From positions 1-64,000 of the forward strand of contig NZ_JPME01000006.1 of NCBI RefSeq assembly GCF_000732605.1: a stretch of 64,000 bases of DNA, given 5' to 3'. The notes under the pieces are model-generated. The model saw only the letters and a list, made by a program, of their open reading frames with translations. It was not told the DNA's origin and did no database searches. Of the stretch, positions 8,813-17,177 are shown piece by piece. The translations under genes were made by a program, and so were the position numbers. Source of the stretch: Lacrimispora celerecrescens (lineage in GTDB: Bacteria; Bacillota; Clostridia; Lachnospirales; Lachnospiraceae). Positions within the stretch are counted from its first letter, which is position 1, and every line of letters starts with the position of its first letter.

Positions 8813-9691
8813 ATGAGAGAGGTAACAGTAGCGGCAGTTCAGATGAGGTGCTGCGATGACGTTAAAAAGAATATTGCAAATGCCGAAAGACTGGTAAGGC
8901 AGGCAGCAGGGGAAGGGGCTAAGGTCATTCTCCTTCCGGAGCTGTTTGAACGGCAATACTTCTGCCAGGAAAGGCAGTATGATTATTATGAATATGCAGA
9001 ACCGGCGGAGGAAAACCAGGCGGTTAAACATTTCGCCGGGATTGCGGCTGAGCTAAAAGTGGTGCTTCCCATCAGCTTTTATGAGCGGTCAGGAAATACC
9101 ATGTTTAATTCAGTGGCAGTTCTTGACGGAGATGGGACAAATCTTGGAATTTACAGGAAGACTCATATCCCCGATGATCATTACTACCAGGAGAAGTTTT
9201 ATTTCACGCCCGGAGATACCGGCTTTCAAGTATTTGATACCATGTATGGGAAAATCGGCATAGGGATCTGCTGGGATCAGTGGTTCCCGGAGACAGCCAG
9301 GTGCTTAGCGTTACAGGGAGCGGAGCTGATCTTATATCCTACTGCCATAGGAAGTGAGCCCATCCTGGAATGTGACAGCATGGAGCACTGGAGGCGCTGC
9401 ATGCAGGGACACGCCGCATCGAATATCATTCCGGTTATGGCGGCTAACCGGATTGGAGTGGAATCCGTTGTTCCCAGTCTGTTAAACGGGAATCAAAGCT
9501 CTTCTCTTAAATTTTATGGCTCCTCCTTTATTACAGATAATACCGGGGCTGTCACAGCATCTATGGGCAGGGAGGAAGAAGGCGTGATATGCGCTTCCTT
9601 TGATCTGGATCAGATGATGACTGACAGGAGAAACTGGGGGCTATTCCGTGACCGCAGGCCGGAAATGTACGGGGGAATCACAGGGAGGTAA
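8813..9691 (+). CDS. aguB: N-carbamoylputrescine amidase
   Basis: I choose the ATG at 8813, preceded by AAGGAG at 8801-8806; an in-frame upstream ATG lies inside aguA and would add 30 residues. The 292-residue nitrilase-fold protein shows the Glu-Lys-Cys triad: Glu43 in LLPELFERQYF, Lys116 in YRKTHIPDDH, Cys153 in GIGICWDQWFPE. These blocks match AguB of plants and bacteria closely. It converts N-carbamoylputrescine to putrescine, CO2 and ammonia, supplying both spermidine routes of the operon. It is the last gene of the operon; no clear terminator is seen in the 115 bases after it. Confidence 0.96.
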   Translation: MREVTVAAVQMRCCDDVKKNIANAERLVRQAAGEGAKVILLPELFERQYFCQERQYDYYEYAEPAEENQAVKHFAGIAAELKVVLPISFYERSGNTMFNSVAVLDGDGTNLGIYRKTHIPDDHYYQEKFYFTPGDTGFQVFDTMYGKIGIGICWDQWFPETARCLALQGAELILYPTAIGSEPILECDSMEHWRRCMQGHAASNIIPVMAANRIGVESVVPSLLNGNQSSSLKFYGSSFITDNTGAVTASMGREEEGVICASFDLDQMMTDRRNWGLFRDRRPEMYGGITGR

Positions 9692-9806
9692 GAGCGTGGA
9701 CCTGCTGGTAATTTAGATCCCAGTACTTAAATAAGTTTAAATTCCTTCATAAAATCCGTTGTCTCCCCATATATATAGTAATAATTAATAAGTTGGGGAG
9801 TGTGCT

Positions 9807-10238
9807 ATGAAGAGACTGTTAAGCAGAAAATGGATGATTTTTTTCGGCCTGGCCATGTGGGTACTGGTAGTACGTACGTTGAGCGGGTGTAATTTAAACA
9901 AGGACAACGGCGATAAAGTGCGGGATCTGGAATTTACCGTGGTTGCTGACGCGGATATTCCGCAGGAACTCAGGCAGATCATTGCGGAGAAGCAGCAGTC
10001 ACCTTTTAAGCTGACCTACAGCGATGATAAGAACCTTTACATAGTGGTTGGTTTTGGAAAGCAGGCCGGCGGGGGATATAGCATCGCAGTAAACGATCTT
10101 TACCTGACAGATAATTCCATTGTCCTGGATACGGAACTGATTGGCCCGGAAAAGGGAGAGAATACGGGGACGGAGCCCTCTTATCCCTTCATCGTCATTA
10201 AAACGGAGATGTCAGAGCTTCCGGTAGTGTTTCAGTAG
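9807..10238 (+). CDS. Lipoprotein with PrcB-like C-terminal domain
   Basis: The protein has 143 residues. A basic start (MKRLLSRK), a hydrophobic segment and the lipobox LSGC at Cys28 indicate a lipid-anchored exported protein. The remainder has VVGFGKQAGGGYSIAVNDLY and later SYPFIVIKTE, the pattern of the small PrcB C-terminal domain found in many clostridial lipoproteins. No enzyme motif is visible and the biological role is unknown. It has its own ribosome site and terminator, so it is probably a single-gene unit. Confidence 0.75.
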   Translation: MKRLLSRKWMIFFGLAMWVLVVRTLSGCNLNKDNGDKVRDLEFTVVADADIPQELRQIIAEKQQSPFKLTYSDDKNLYIVVGFGKQAGGGYSIAVNDLYLTDNSIVLDTELIGPEKGENTGTEPSYPFIVIKTEMSELPVVFQ

Positions 10239-10252
10239 AAAAGAAGTTGAAA

Positions 10253-10293
10253 TAGCCGTTCCGCATATGGCAAAAGCGGGACGGCTGTTTTTG
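10253..10293 (+). terminator. Rho-independent terminator after the PrcB-like gene
   Basis: AGCCGTTCCGC pairs with GCGGGACGGCT and is followed by GTTTTTG. Confidence 0.85.
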
Positions 10294-10390
10294 TGGGCGA
10301 TAAAACGTAAAATTCCCCTTTTTTCTTAGGCTGTCATATGATATACTACTTCAAATAAGAATAGGCAGTAAGGAGAAGAGGAAGGGTAAT

Positions 10391-11074
10391 ATGATATTAA
10401 AGGATATATGGCTTGATGTTACGGCAGTAAAAGAGCGGGATCCGGCGGCCAGAAGTAAGCTTGAAGTGCTTTTGCTCTATCAGGGAGTTCATGCATTGAT
10501 CTGGCATCGCTTTGCCCACTGGTTCTACCAGCACAAGATGTTTTTTATAGCCAGGTTTATTTCCCAACTGGCCAGGTTTTTTACGCTGATCGAGATTCAT
10601 CCCGGTGCAAAGCTGGGGCATGGGATTTTAATTGACCATGGCAGCGGAGTGGTGATTGGAGAAACAACCGTGGTAGGGGATAATTGTACCATTTACCAGG
10701 GGGTGACTTTAGGCGGCGTGGGACTTAATAAGGGAAAGCGCCATCCAACCCTTGGAAATAATGTGACCGTTGGAGCAGGAGCTAAGATTCTGGGGTCCTT
10801 TGAGGTAGGAGATAATTGTACTATTGCGGCAAATGCCGTACTTTTAAAGCCTTTGGAGAGCAACGTGACAGCGGTTGGAATTCCAGCCCGCCCGATTAAG
10901 ATAGACGGTGTGCCACTTCCAAAGAAGGAAAGCAATCTGGTGACCATGGATCACTACTGCAAGATGGAGGCGCGAGTCAAGGAATTGGAAGAAAGCTTGT
11001 CTAAGCTGCAGACAGAGCTGTCTTCCTACCGGGAAAAGGGGCAATCCGATCAAGCAGAGGCTCCTATTGAATAA
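10391..11074 (+). CDS. cysE: Serine O-acetyltransferase
   Basis: The protein has 227 residues. A helical N-terminus (HRFAHWFYQHKMFF) leads into the left-handed beta-helix with hexapeptide repeats. The active-site blocks IEIHPGAKLGHGILIDHG and GVTLGGVG are those of CysE, which makes O-acetylserine from serine and acetyl-CoA for cysteine synthesis. After the catalytic domain a C-terminal tail of about 45 residues (MEARVKELEESLSKLQTEL) is predicted to form a coiled coil, which is common in short clostridial CysE. The gene stands alone; no T-box or S-box leader is evident in the 98 bases between the preceding terminator and the start. Confidence 0.95.
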   Translation: MILKDIWLDVTAVKERDPAARSKLEVLLLYQGVHALIWHRFAHWFYQHKMFFIARFISQLARFFTLIEIHPGAKLGHGILIDHGSGVVIGETTVVGDNCTIYQGVTLGGVGLNKGKRHPTLGNNVTVGAGAKILGSFEVGDNCTIAANAVLLKPLESNVTAVGIPARPIKIDGVPLPKKESNLVTMDHYCKMEARVKELEESLSKLQTELSSYREKGQSDQAEAPIE

Positions 11075-11100
11075 TGACAACAAAAAAAGTATAATGAAAC

Positions 11101-11156
11101 ATGCACCTGCATAAACTTTCTTAAAGGAATAAAGAAGGTAAGGCAGGTGCATTTTT
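11101..11156 (+). terminator. Terminator-like hairpin abutting the next start codon
   Basis: ATGCACCTGC (11101-11110) pairs perfectly with 11142-11151 and is followed by TTTTT and then ATG. The only ribosome-site-like purines (AAGAAGGTAAGG) lie inside the loop and 3' arm. It may simply end cysE, or it may gate the downstream gene. Confidence 0.7.
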
Positions 11157-12728
11157 ATGTTGGAGCTGGTGAAGAAAAACATACATATGAATCGTTGGAA
11201 AGGATATGCCACGTCTCAGATTACTCTTGACGATGACTTCATCGTCCCGGACAGTATGGATGATGTGGATCAGATTATTTTAAGTTCCGGCGATATTACC
11301 ATTGATTCCGTTAAGGTTCAGACAGAACGGGTCATGGTCCGGGGCAAGCTGGATTTTATGAATCTCTTCCGGGGTGCGGAAGGAGGGCTTCAGACCCTTT
11401 CAGGAAACATTAACTTTGAGGAGCCCATCAATGTTCCCGGACTGGATGAAAAGGATTACGTCCAGCTGGGATGGGATCTTGAGGATTTAAACACAGGGCT
11501 TATTAATTCCAGGAAGCTGAGCGTAAAGTCGATTGTATCACTTAAGGTGAAGGTGGAAACTGCCAGTGATATAAACGCTGCCGTGGAAGTGGACACGGGA
11601 GGCACGGCAATAGATGTGCCCATGGTGGAGACCCTCCGCCGCAATCTGGATGTTGCATCCATAGCCCTCCGCCACAAGGATACGTTCCGTATCAAGGATA
11701 CGGTTACCTTGTCAGGAAACAAGCCAAACATTGACCATATTTTATGGACCGAAATGAAGTTAAGAGGTGTCTCATTAAGGCCCATGGATGGAAAGATGAT
11801 GCTTGACGGGGAACAGTTAGTCTTTGTTATTTACCAGGGAGAAGGGGAAGGTGCACCGATCCAGTGGGTTGAGGAAAGCATTCCGTTTTCAGGGGAACTG
11901 TCTGTTCCGGATATGACTGAGGATATGGTTCCTTTGGTTACGGTCCACATAATCCATAAGGATATTGAGGCAAAACCGGATGCTGACGGCGAGATGCGGG
12001 AAATGGATATGGATTCGGTTCTTGAGCTGGATATGAAGCTTTACAAGGAAGAAAATATGGAACTGCTCAGCGACATATATTCCACCAACAGGGAACTGAC
12101 GCTGCAGACGGAGGAAGCTCTTTTTGATAAGATCCTGACGAAAAATATGAGCAGGTGCAAGGTAGTAGAAAAGATCAGCCTGGATCAGGCGGACCGGATC
12201 CTTCAGATATGCCACAGTGAGGGGACAGTTAAAATTGATGACACAGAAATCAAGGAGGACGGACTTCATGTAGAAGGTGTATTAGAGTTGCGGATCCTTT
12301 ACATGACTTCTGACGATGCCCAGCCGATTCAGTCAACCGTGGAAGATATTCCTTTCCATTTCCTGATTGAGGCTCCGGGAATCAATGAGCAGACGGTTTG
12401 CCAGCTAAATCCCGGCTTAGAACAGCTTAGTGCGGTTATGATGGGCGGAGGCACTGTTGAAGTGAAGGCAACCATTTCCCTTGACTTACTGGCCTTACAG
12501 CCGATCCGCGAGCGGATCATCACAAATGCACTGGAATCCCCTATGGATCTAAACAACTTGCAGAAGCTCCCCGGAATCGTGGGATACATTGTACAGCCTG
12601 AAGATTCTCTTTGGAATATCGCTAAAAAGTTCCATACGACCATTGATACCATCATAGCGACCAATGGATTGACGGATAAATCAGTAAGACCGGGTGACCG
12701 GTTGATTCTTGTGAAAGAATTGGCATAG
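11157..12728 (+). CDS. DUF3794 (SPOCS) domain protein with C-terminal LysM
   Basis: The protein has 523 residues. The N-terminus LELVKKNIHM followed by SQITLDDDFIVPD is the usual opening of clostridial SPOCS proteins. At least two to three SPOCS repeats of about 90 residues follow. Residues from about 470 (GYIVQPEDSLWNIAKKFHT) form a LysM module that binds peptidoglycan-type glycans. Members of the family are associated with the spore envelope in Clostridia; the exact role is unknown. No signal peptide is visible, consistent with assembly on the forespore from the mother cell. The start at 11157 is favoured over 11187 because the family begins with this motif. Confidence 0.88.
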   Translation: MLELVKKNIHMNRWKGYATSQITLDDDFIVPDSMDDVDQIILSSGDITIDSVKVQTERVMVRGKLDFMNLFRGAEGGLQTLSGNINFEEPINVPGLDEKDYVQLGWDLEDLNTGLINSRKLSVKSIVSLKVKVETASDINAAVEVDTGGTAIDVPMVETLRRNLDVASIALRHKDTFRIKDTVTLSGNKPNIDHILWTEMKLRGVSLRPMDGKMMLDGEQLVFVIYQGEGEGAPIQWVEESIPFSGELSVPDMTEDMVPLVTVHIIHKDIEAKPDADGEMREMDMDSVLELDMKLYKEENMELLSDIYSTNRELTLQTEEALFDKILTKNMSRCKVVEKISLDQADRILQICHSEGTVKIDDTEIKEDGLHVEGVLELRILYMTSDDAQPIQSTVEDIPFHFLIEAPGINEQTVCQLNPGLEQLSAVMMGGGTVEVKATISLDLLALQPIRERIITNALESPMDLNNLQKLPGIVGYIVQPEDSLWNIAKKFHTTIDTIIATNGLTDKSVRPGDRLILVKELA

Positions 12729-12742
12729 TTTTCTTCATGAAA

Positions 12743-12776
12743 ATGCCAGGCAGAAGGGATCGCTTTTGCCTGGCAT
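12743..12776. terminator. Hairpin after the SPOCS-LysM gene
   Basis: ATGCCAGGCA pairs with TGCCTGGCAT. No T-run follows, so termination is doubtful. Confidence 0.4.
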
Positions 12777-12864
12777 AATTGATTATGTCCTTGAATGATT
12801 TTTTTAAAAAAGGGTATGATAAAGATTGCTATTCACATATCAGCTTGCCCTGTTATATAATATA

Positions 12865-12881
12865 CTATAGCTAAGCTATAG
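12865..12881. promoter_or_regulatory. 17-bp perfect palindrome upstream of the GIY-YIG gene
   Basis: CTATAGCT-A-AGCTATAG is perfectly symmetric and lies next to TATAATATACT. It looks like a repressor site, but no regulator gene is adjacent. Confidence 0.4.
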
Positions 12882-13020
12882 CTTCAACCATCGATGGCGC
12901 CAAAACGCATCCAGCTGGTGCTTAAGATAGATGACAGGTTACCCTGGACGGTAGTGACGTATTGCAAGGCGTTATTACCGTTTACATACCCTGATTTCCC
13001 TATACCGGAGAAGAAAGAAC

Positions 13021-13263
13021 ATGAACTATACCTATATTTTAAGATGTGCAGATGATACCCTATACTGCGGTTGGACAAACCATTTAGAGAAACGTTTAAT
13101 AGCCCACAACCAGGGAAAAGGAGCCAAATACACAAAAGCCCGCAGACCTGTGGTTCTGGCTTATTGGGAGGAGTATTCTACAAAGGAAGAAGCCATGCGG
13201 AGGGAAGCTGCTATTAAAAAACTTTCCAGGAAGGACAAGCTAAAACTGATGGGAGAGATTTGA
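13021..13263 (+). CDS. GIY-YIG nuclease superfamily protein (UPF0213 type)
   Basis: The protein has 80 residues. It begins MNYTYILRCADDTLYCGWT, matching the GIY-YIG core (here TYI...LYCG), and carries the KYTKARRPVVL block and a C-terminal AAIKKLSRKDKL tail, as in the YhbQ/YazA group. Members are small stand-alone nuclease-fold proteins of poorly defined DNA-related function. The gene has its own terminator and faces the leftward hemolysin III gene. Confidence 0.93.
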   Translation: MNYTYILRCADDTLYCGWTNHLEKRLIAHNQGKGAKYTKARRPVVLAYWEEYSTKEEAMRREAAIKKLSRKDKLKLMGEI

Positions 13264-13306
13264 GAAAAACCGTCAAGGCCGCGAGTGTGCGGTACTGACG
13301 GTTTTT
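13264..13306. terminator. Bidirectional terminator between converging genes
   Basis: AAAAACCGTCA pairs with TGACGGTTTTT, giving a T-run on either strand. It serves both the GIY-YIG gene and the leftward hemolysin III gene. Confidence 0.88.
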
Positions 13307-13312
13307 CCGGTG

Positions 13313-13960
13313 TTATGCAACAAAATGGTACATCAAAATATAATGGCATAGACTTCCGCCCATGACGAAAAGATGGAAGATCTCATGGGATCCGAAGCTT
13401 TTATGCCTGGAATTGAAAAGAGGAAGCTTCAGGGCATAGATGATGCCGCCTATGGTGTAGATAATGCCTCCGGCAAGGAGCCAGAGAAATCCGGCAGAGG
13501 AAAGGGTTTCCGTAATCTTTGAAAATGCCAGAATGCAGACCCAGCCCATGGCAATGTAAAGGCTTGATGAAAACCATTTGGGACACATAATAAAGCAGCC
13601 TTTTATGATAATTCCTGAAATGGCAATGCCCCAAACCAGAGCAAGCAGGCTCCAGCCGGTCTTATCTCCCAGAACGATCAGACAGATTGGCGTATACGTT
13701 CCTGCAATCAGGATGAAAATCATCATATGATCTATCTTTTTCAGAAGACGGTTAATCTTCGGTGAGATATCAAGAGTATGGTAGATGGTGCTGGCTGCGT
13801 AAAGAAAGACCATACTGATGATGAAAATTGTTAAGGCGGCCAGGTGGAGGCTTCCGTCGGAAGAAGCCTTAATAAGCAGTGGTGCTGCGGCTATAAGCGC
13901 CAGCATCATAGCGATAAAATGTGTGAGGGCACTGACCGGATCTTTAATTTTAATTTCCAT
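13313..13960 (-). CDS. Hemolysin III family (PAQR-like) integral membrane protein
   Basis: I choose the ATG at 13958-13960, six bases behind a perfect AAGGAGG; a longer frame to 13984 would place this ribosome site inside the gene. The 215-residue protein has seven hydrophobic segments and the family motifs STIYHTLD, KKIDHMMIFILIAGTYTP and SHEIFHLFVMGGSLCHY. The Ser, His and Asp residues in these motifs are the metal-binding residues of the CREST hydrolase superfamily. Function in bacteria is unsettled; it is linked to membrane lipid homeostasis rather than proven haemolysis. Confidence 0.94.
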   Translation of the reverse strand: MEIKIKDPVSALTHFIAMMLALIAAAPLLIKASSDGSLHLAALTIFIISMVFLYAASTIYHTLDISPKINRLLKKIDHMMIFILIAGTYTPICLIVLGDKTGWSLLALVWGIAISGIIIKGCFIMCPKWFSSSLYIAMGWVCILAFSKITETLSSAGFLWLLAGGIIYTIGGIIYALKLPLFNSRHKSFGSHEIFHLFVMGGSLCHYILMYHFVA

Positions 13961-14164
13961 GGAAAACCTCCTTGTAGAAAACATAAACTTTTGATGTAGT
14001 AATCAATACTATGTATTGTATTTTTATATACTATACACTCTGTACGAAAAAAATGCAACAGTTTTTGAAGATAAAATTATAAAAAGGTGTTTGCCATAAT
14101 TGAAACAATAAAATATAATGGATAGATAAAATGAAAACTATAAAAAGGAAGGTATGACTGCCCT

Positions 14165-14902
14165 ATGAATCAGACGATAAAAGAGCTTATAGAAAGAAAA
14201 TCGGTCCGGGTATATGAGGACCGGGCCATTGAACCGGAGAAAAAAGCGGCTATTATAGAGGCGGCCCTTCAGGCACCTACGGCCGGAAATATGACCCTGT
14301 ATTCCATTATTGATGTGACGGACCAGGAGCGAAAGGAAATTCTGTCAGTAACCTGTGACAACCAGCCATTTATTGCAAAAGCGCCCATTGTGCTGGTTTT
14401 TGTAGCAGATTATCAGAAGTGGTACGAGCTGTTCTGCCACTATGAAGAAGAGGTTCGCCATCCAGGGCTTGGAGATCTTTTGCTGGCCTGTGACGATGCC
14501 CTTATAGCCGCTCAGAATGCGGTTGTGGCGGCAGAATCAATGGGCATAGGCTCCTGTTACATTGGGGATATTATGGAGCAGTATGAAACCCATAGGGATT
14601 TGTTCGGCCTTCCCAAGTATGCGGTTCCTGCGGCAATGGTGGTCTTTGGATATCCGACCAGGCAGCAGCAGGAGAGAAAAAAGCCGGAGCGGCTTAGGCC
14701 TGAGGCTGTGGTGTCCACGAATTCCTATCGCCGTTTAAGCCCCGAGGAATTTTCTCAGGAGATTATAAAGACCCAGGACAGGGAAGAAGACTTTGAACGC
14801 TGGATCAAGGCTTTTTGCAAACGCAAATGGAATTCTGATTTCAGCGCAGAGATGAGCCGCTCTGTGGAAGCCATGATGGCGGCTTGGAAGAAAGAGGAGT
14901 AA
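14165..14902 (+). CDS. Nitroreductase family flavoprotein
   Basis: The protein has 245 residues. The N-terminal IKELIERKSVRVYED, then QAPTAGNMTLYSII, and AAESMGIGSCYIGDI form the FMN-binding pattern of NfsA/FRP-like nitroreductases. The family reduces nitro compounds, quinones or flavins with NAD(P)H in the cytosol; the natural substrate here is unknown. A C-terminal extension of about 60 charged residues follows the core. It ends nine bases before the RluA-type gene and the two are probably cotranscribed. Confidence 0.93.
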   Translation: MNQTIKELIERKSVRVYEDRAIEPEKKAAIIEAALQAPTAGNMTLYSIIDVTDQERKEILSVTCDNQPFIAKAPIVLVFVADYQKWYELFCHYEEEVRHPGLGDLLLACDDALIAAQNAVVAAESMGIGSCYIGDIMEQYETHRDLFGLPKYAVPAAMVVFGYPTRQQQERKKPERLRPEAVVSTNSYRRLSPEEFSQEIIKTQDREEDFERWIKAFCKRKWNSDFSAEMSRSVEAMMAAWKKEE

Positions 14903-14910
14903 AACGAGAC

Positions 14911-15606
14911 ATGGACCTTAACATACTATACGAAGATGAAGAGATACTGGTGGTGGAAAAACCAGTGGGAATAGAATCCCAAACAGCAAGGTCCTTTGAA
15001 CCGGATATGGTCAGCGAGGTAAAGAAACATATCAACACGTTATCCCCAAAGCAAGGGGAGCCTTACGTAGGAGTTATCCACAGGCTGGATAAGCCGGTTG
15101 GAGGCGTCATGGTATATGCAAAGACCAAAGGAGCCGCAGAGTCTTTAAGCAGTCAGGTTTCTAGGCATCAAATGGAGAAAATTTATTACGCTGTGGTTTG
15201 TGGAAAACCTGTGGAAAACTTTGGCGCCTACGTGGATTATTTGTGGAAAGATGGAAAAAATAATTGTTCTAAAATTGTGGATAAGGGGATAAAAGGTGCA
15301 AAACTCGCAGAACTCCATTATCAGGTTGTGGAAAACAAAAACATCGGTAATGAGGAATGCAGCCTGACAAAAATCACATTAAAAACCGGCCGCCACCATC
15401 AGATCCGGGTGCAGATGGCGGGCCACGGCACACCCCTATGGGGCGACCGGAAATATAATCCCAAGGTTCAAAAGAATACCGCAAGCGGTAATGTGGCTTT
15501 ATTTGCTTACAGCCTATCGTTTTTCCATCCAGTAACAAAGAAAAGACTGAACTTTACGGTGAGTCCCAAGGGAGAAGCCTTTGAGATGTTTGGAATTTTT
15601 TACTAA
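14911..15606 (+). CDS. RluA-family pseudouridine synthase
   Basis: I choose the ATG at 14911, behind GAGGAG at about 14893-14898; a longer in-frame start overlaps the nitroreductase gene. The 231-residue protein has the catalytic block VIHRLDKPVGGVMVYAKT, whose Asp is the invariant nucleophile of RluA/RsuA-type synthases, and GRHHQIRVQMAG, the RNA-contacting motif. No S4 domain is present, so it is a short RluA-like form. It would isomerise uridine in rRNA or tRNA; the target base cannot be told from sequence alone. Confidence 0.93.
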   Translation: MDLNILYEDEEILVVEKPVGIESQTARSFEPDMVSEVKKHINTLSPKQGEPYVGVIHRLDKPVGGVMVYAKTKGAAESLSSQVSRHQMEKIYYAVVCGKPVENFGAYVDYLWKDGKNNCSKIVDKGIKGAKLAELHYQVVENKNIGNEECSLTKITLKTGRHHQIRVQMAGHGTPLWGDRKYNPKVQKNTASGNVALFAYSLSFFHPVTKKRLNFTVSPKGEAFEMFGIFY

Positions 15607-15687
15607 TCAGTTTCCGCATATTTTTAACACAGTCGGCTCATAATAAAGATTGTACAAAAGAAGTACAAATCAGAAACAGGTGAGTCC

Positions 15688-16791
15688 ATGGTGAAACCGA
15701 GCAGGAAACTGAAGAAAACATTATTAATATTGGGAGTTACAGGGGCAGTGTATTTAAGCTTTCGTTATCTGCTGCCCCTTGTGATTCCCTTTTTGATTGC
15801 ATATGTATTTGCCCTATCTCTACGGCCTTCTGCCCTTTGGATTGAGAAAAAGACCCGCTTCATTGTAAAGGAAAAGGTAATTTCCATTCCCCTGGCAGTT
15901 ATCGGTGGAGTAGAGATCATACTATTTATGATTGCCCTGGGAATCCTTCTTTATGTGGGGGGAAGAAAATTGCTTATGGAAGCCAGGCTTTTGCTTCAAA
16001 ATCTTCCTGCAATCCTGGAAGGCATGGATCATTGGCTTATGGATAACTGTTCCTTTGCGGAGCGTTTCTTAAAGCTTCCTGACGGATATGCGGTAGAAAT
16101 AGTAAGGGATATTATTGCGGGAGGGCAGACTGCTATTAGAAGCAGGATCATGCCCTTTCTCATGGTAAATTCCATGACCATTATGAAATGGATCGTTCAG
16201 GCAACCGTTATCATCATCATATTGCTTATTGCCACAGTCCTATCCCTTCAGGAAATGGATGACATCCGGGAAAGGCGGGATAATTCCATGTTCCGCTTTG
16301 AATATGCCATGTTAGGTAGACGGCTTACAACAGTGGGAAGCGCCTGGTTAAAGACTCAGGCGGCTATCATGATGTTTACCATGGTGATTTGTTCGTCGGG
16401 ATTGTTTTTACTGGGAAATCCCTATTTTATCTTATTCGGGATTGGGATCGGTCTTCTTGATGCGCTTCCGATTTTTGGGACCGGGACAGTGCTCTTTCCG
16501 TGGGCCCTATTTTCCATGATCAACAAAAACTGGAAGTATGGAATCGGTCTGATCATCATTTATGTGATCTGCTATTTTTTAAGAGAGATCATGGAAGCCA
16601 AGATCATGGGGGGACAGGTTGGCCTCACGCCTTTAGAAACCCTCGCTTCCATGTACGTAGGACTTCAACTCTTCGGACTTTTGGGATTTATTCTCGGCCC
16701 TATCGGCCTATTGATTGTGGAAGATATTGTAGAGGTGTATGAGGGCTGGTGCTGTCACGACGGAAAGGAAAGTCTGGACCCGGAGGAATGA
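15688..16791 (+). CDS. ytvI: AI-2E-family membrane protein, sporulation YtvI type
   Basis: The protein has 367 residues. There are about eight hydrophobic segments, in the pattern two, then a soluble segment of about 90 residues, then five or six. GLLDALPIFGTGTVLFPWA and GQVGLTPLETLASMYVGLQL are the conserved C-terminal motifs of the AI-2E/PerM family; the clostridial branch is annotated as YtvI, expressed during sporulation. The transported substrate is unknown. The gene stands between the RluA-type gene and the proS T-box, on its own ribosome site. Confidence 0.88.
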   Translation: MVKPSRKLKKTLLILGVTGAVYLSFRYLLPLVIPFLIAYVFALSLRPSALWIEKKTRFIVKEKVISIPLAVIGGVEIILFMIALGILLYVGGRKLLMEARLLLQNLPAILEGMDHWLMDNCSFAERFLKLPDGYAVEIVRDIIAGGQTAIRSRIMPFLMVNSMTIMKWIVQATVIIIILLIATVLSLQEMDDIRERRDNSMFRFEYAMLGRRLTTVGSAWLKTQAAIMMFTMVICSSGLFLLGNPYFILFGIGIGLLDALPIFGTGTVLFPWALFSMINKNWKYGIGLIIIYVICYFLREIMEAKIMGGQVGLTPLETLASMYVGLQLFGLLGFILGPIGLLIVEDIVEVYEGWCCHDGKESLDPEE

Positions 16792-16824
16792 AAGAAATAC
16801 TTTGGCAGACAAACCTGGACCCAC

Positions 16825-16853
16825 TTGACAAACATTTGCAAATAACGTAAAAT
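16825..16853 (+). promoter_or_regulatory. Sigma-A promoter of proS
   Basis: TTGACA at 16825-16830, a 17-bp spacer and TAAAAT at 16848-16853 precede the T-box by about 30 bases. Confidence 0.8.
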
Positions 16854-16884
16854 CAACCATACAATCTTTTATTTTAATGAAGTA

Positions 16885-17114
16885 ATAAGACGTTGAAGAG
16901 GACCAGTAGGTGATGATGTATCCCAGAGAGAAGGCCGTTTGCTGGAAGGCCTTTATACCTCTCATAACCCAACCTACCTCGGAGTCCCGCAGCAAACTGC
17001 GGCGCAGTTCCTGCGTTAACGGATAAAAAAGTGAGTCATGGTATTGTTCATGGCTAAATTGGGTGGCACCGCCGAGCTATTCGGTCCCTTTTCAGGGAAC
17101 GGATGGCTCTTTTT
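16885..17114 (+). ncRNA. T-box riboswitch (proline) controlling proS
   Basis: The leader has the T-box core AATTGGGTGGCACCGCC at 17057-17073, the most conserved riboswitch motif of this class. Stem I runs from GTAGGT at about 16906 to ACCTAC at about 16972, with the AGAGAG/CTCTC segment inside it. The bulge before ACCTAC contains CCC/CCA (16968-16971), a proline specifier, fitting the downstream gene. A terminator stem (GAGC at 17074 with GCTC at 17106) and TTTTT follow. Uncharged tRNA-Pro would stabilise the antiterminator and switch on proS. Confidence 0.95.
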
Positions 17115-17177
17115 ATTTTTATGAAATCACCCATTATGCCCCAAGAGCTTGGGTATGAAATAGGAAGGAGAATTGTT

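Noticed and set aside
12894-13067. Small frame of about 57 codons before the GIY-YIG gene
   Set aside because: No ribosome site, and it overlaps the GIY-YIG start in another frame.
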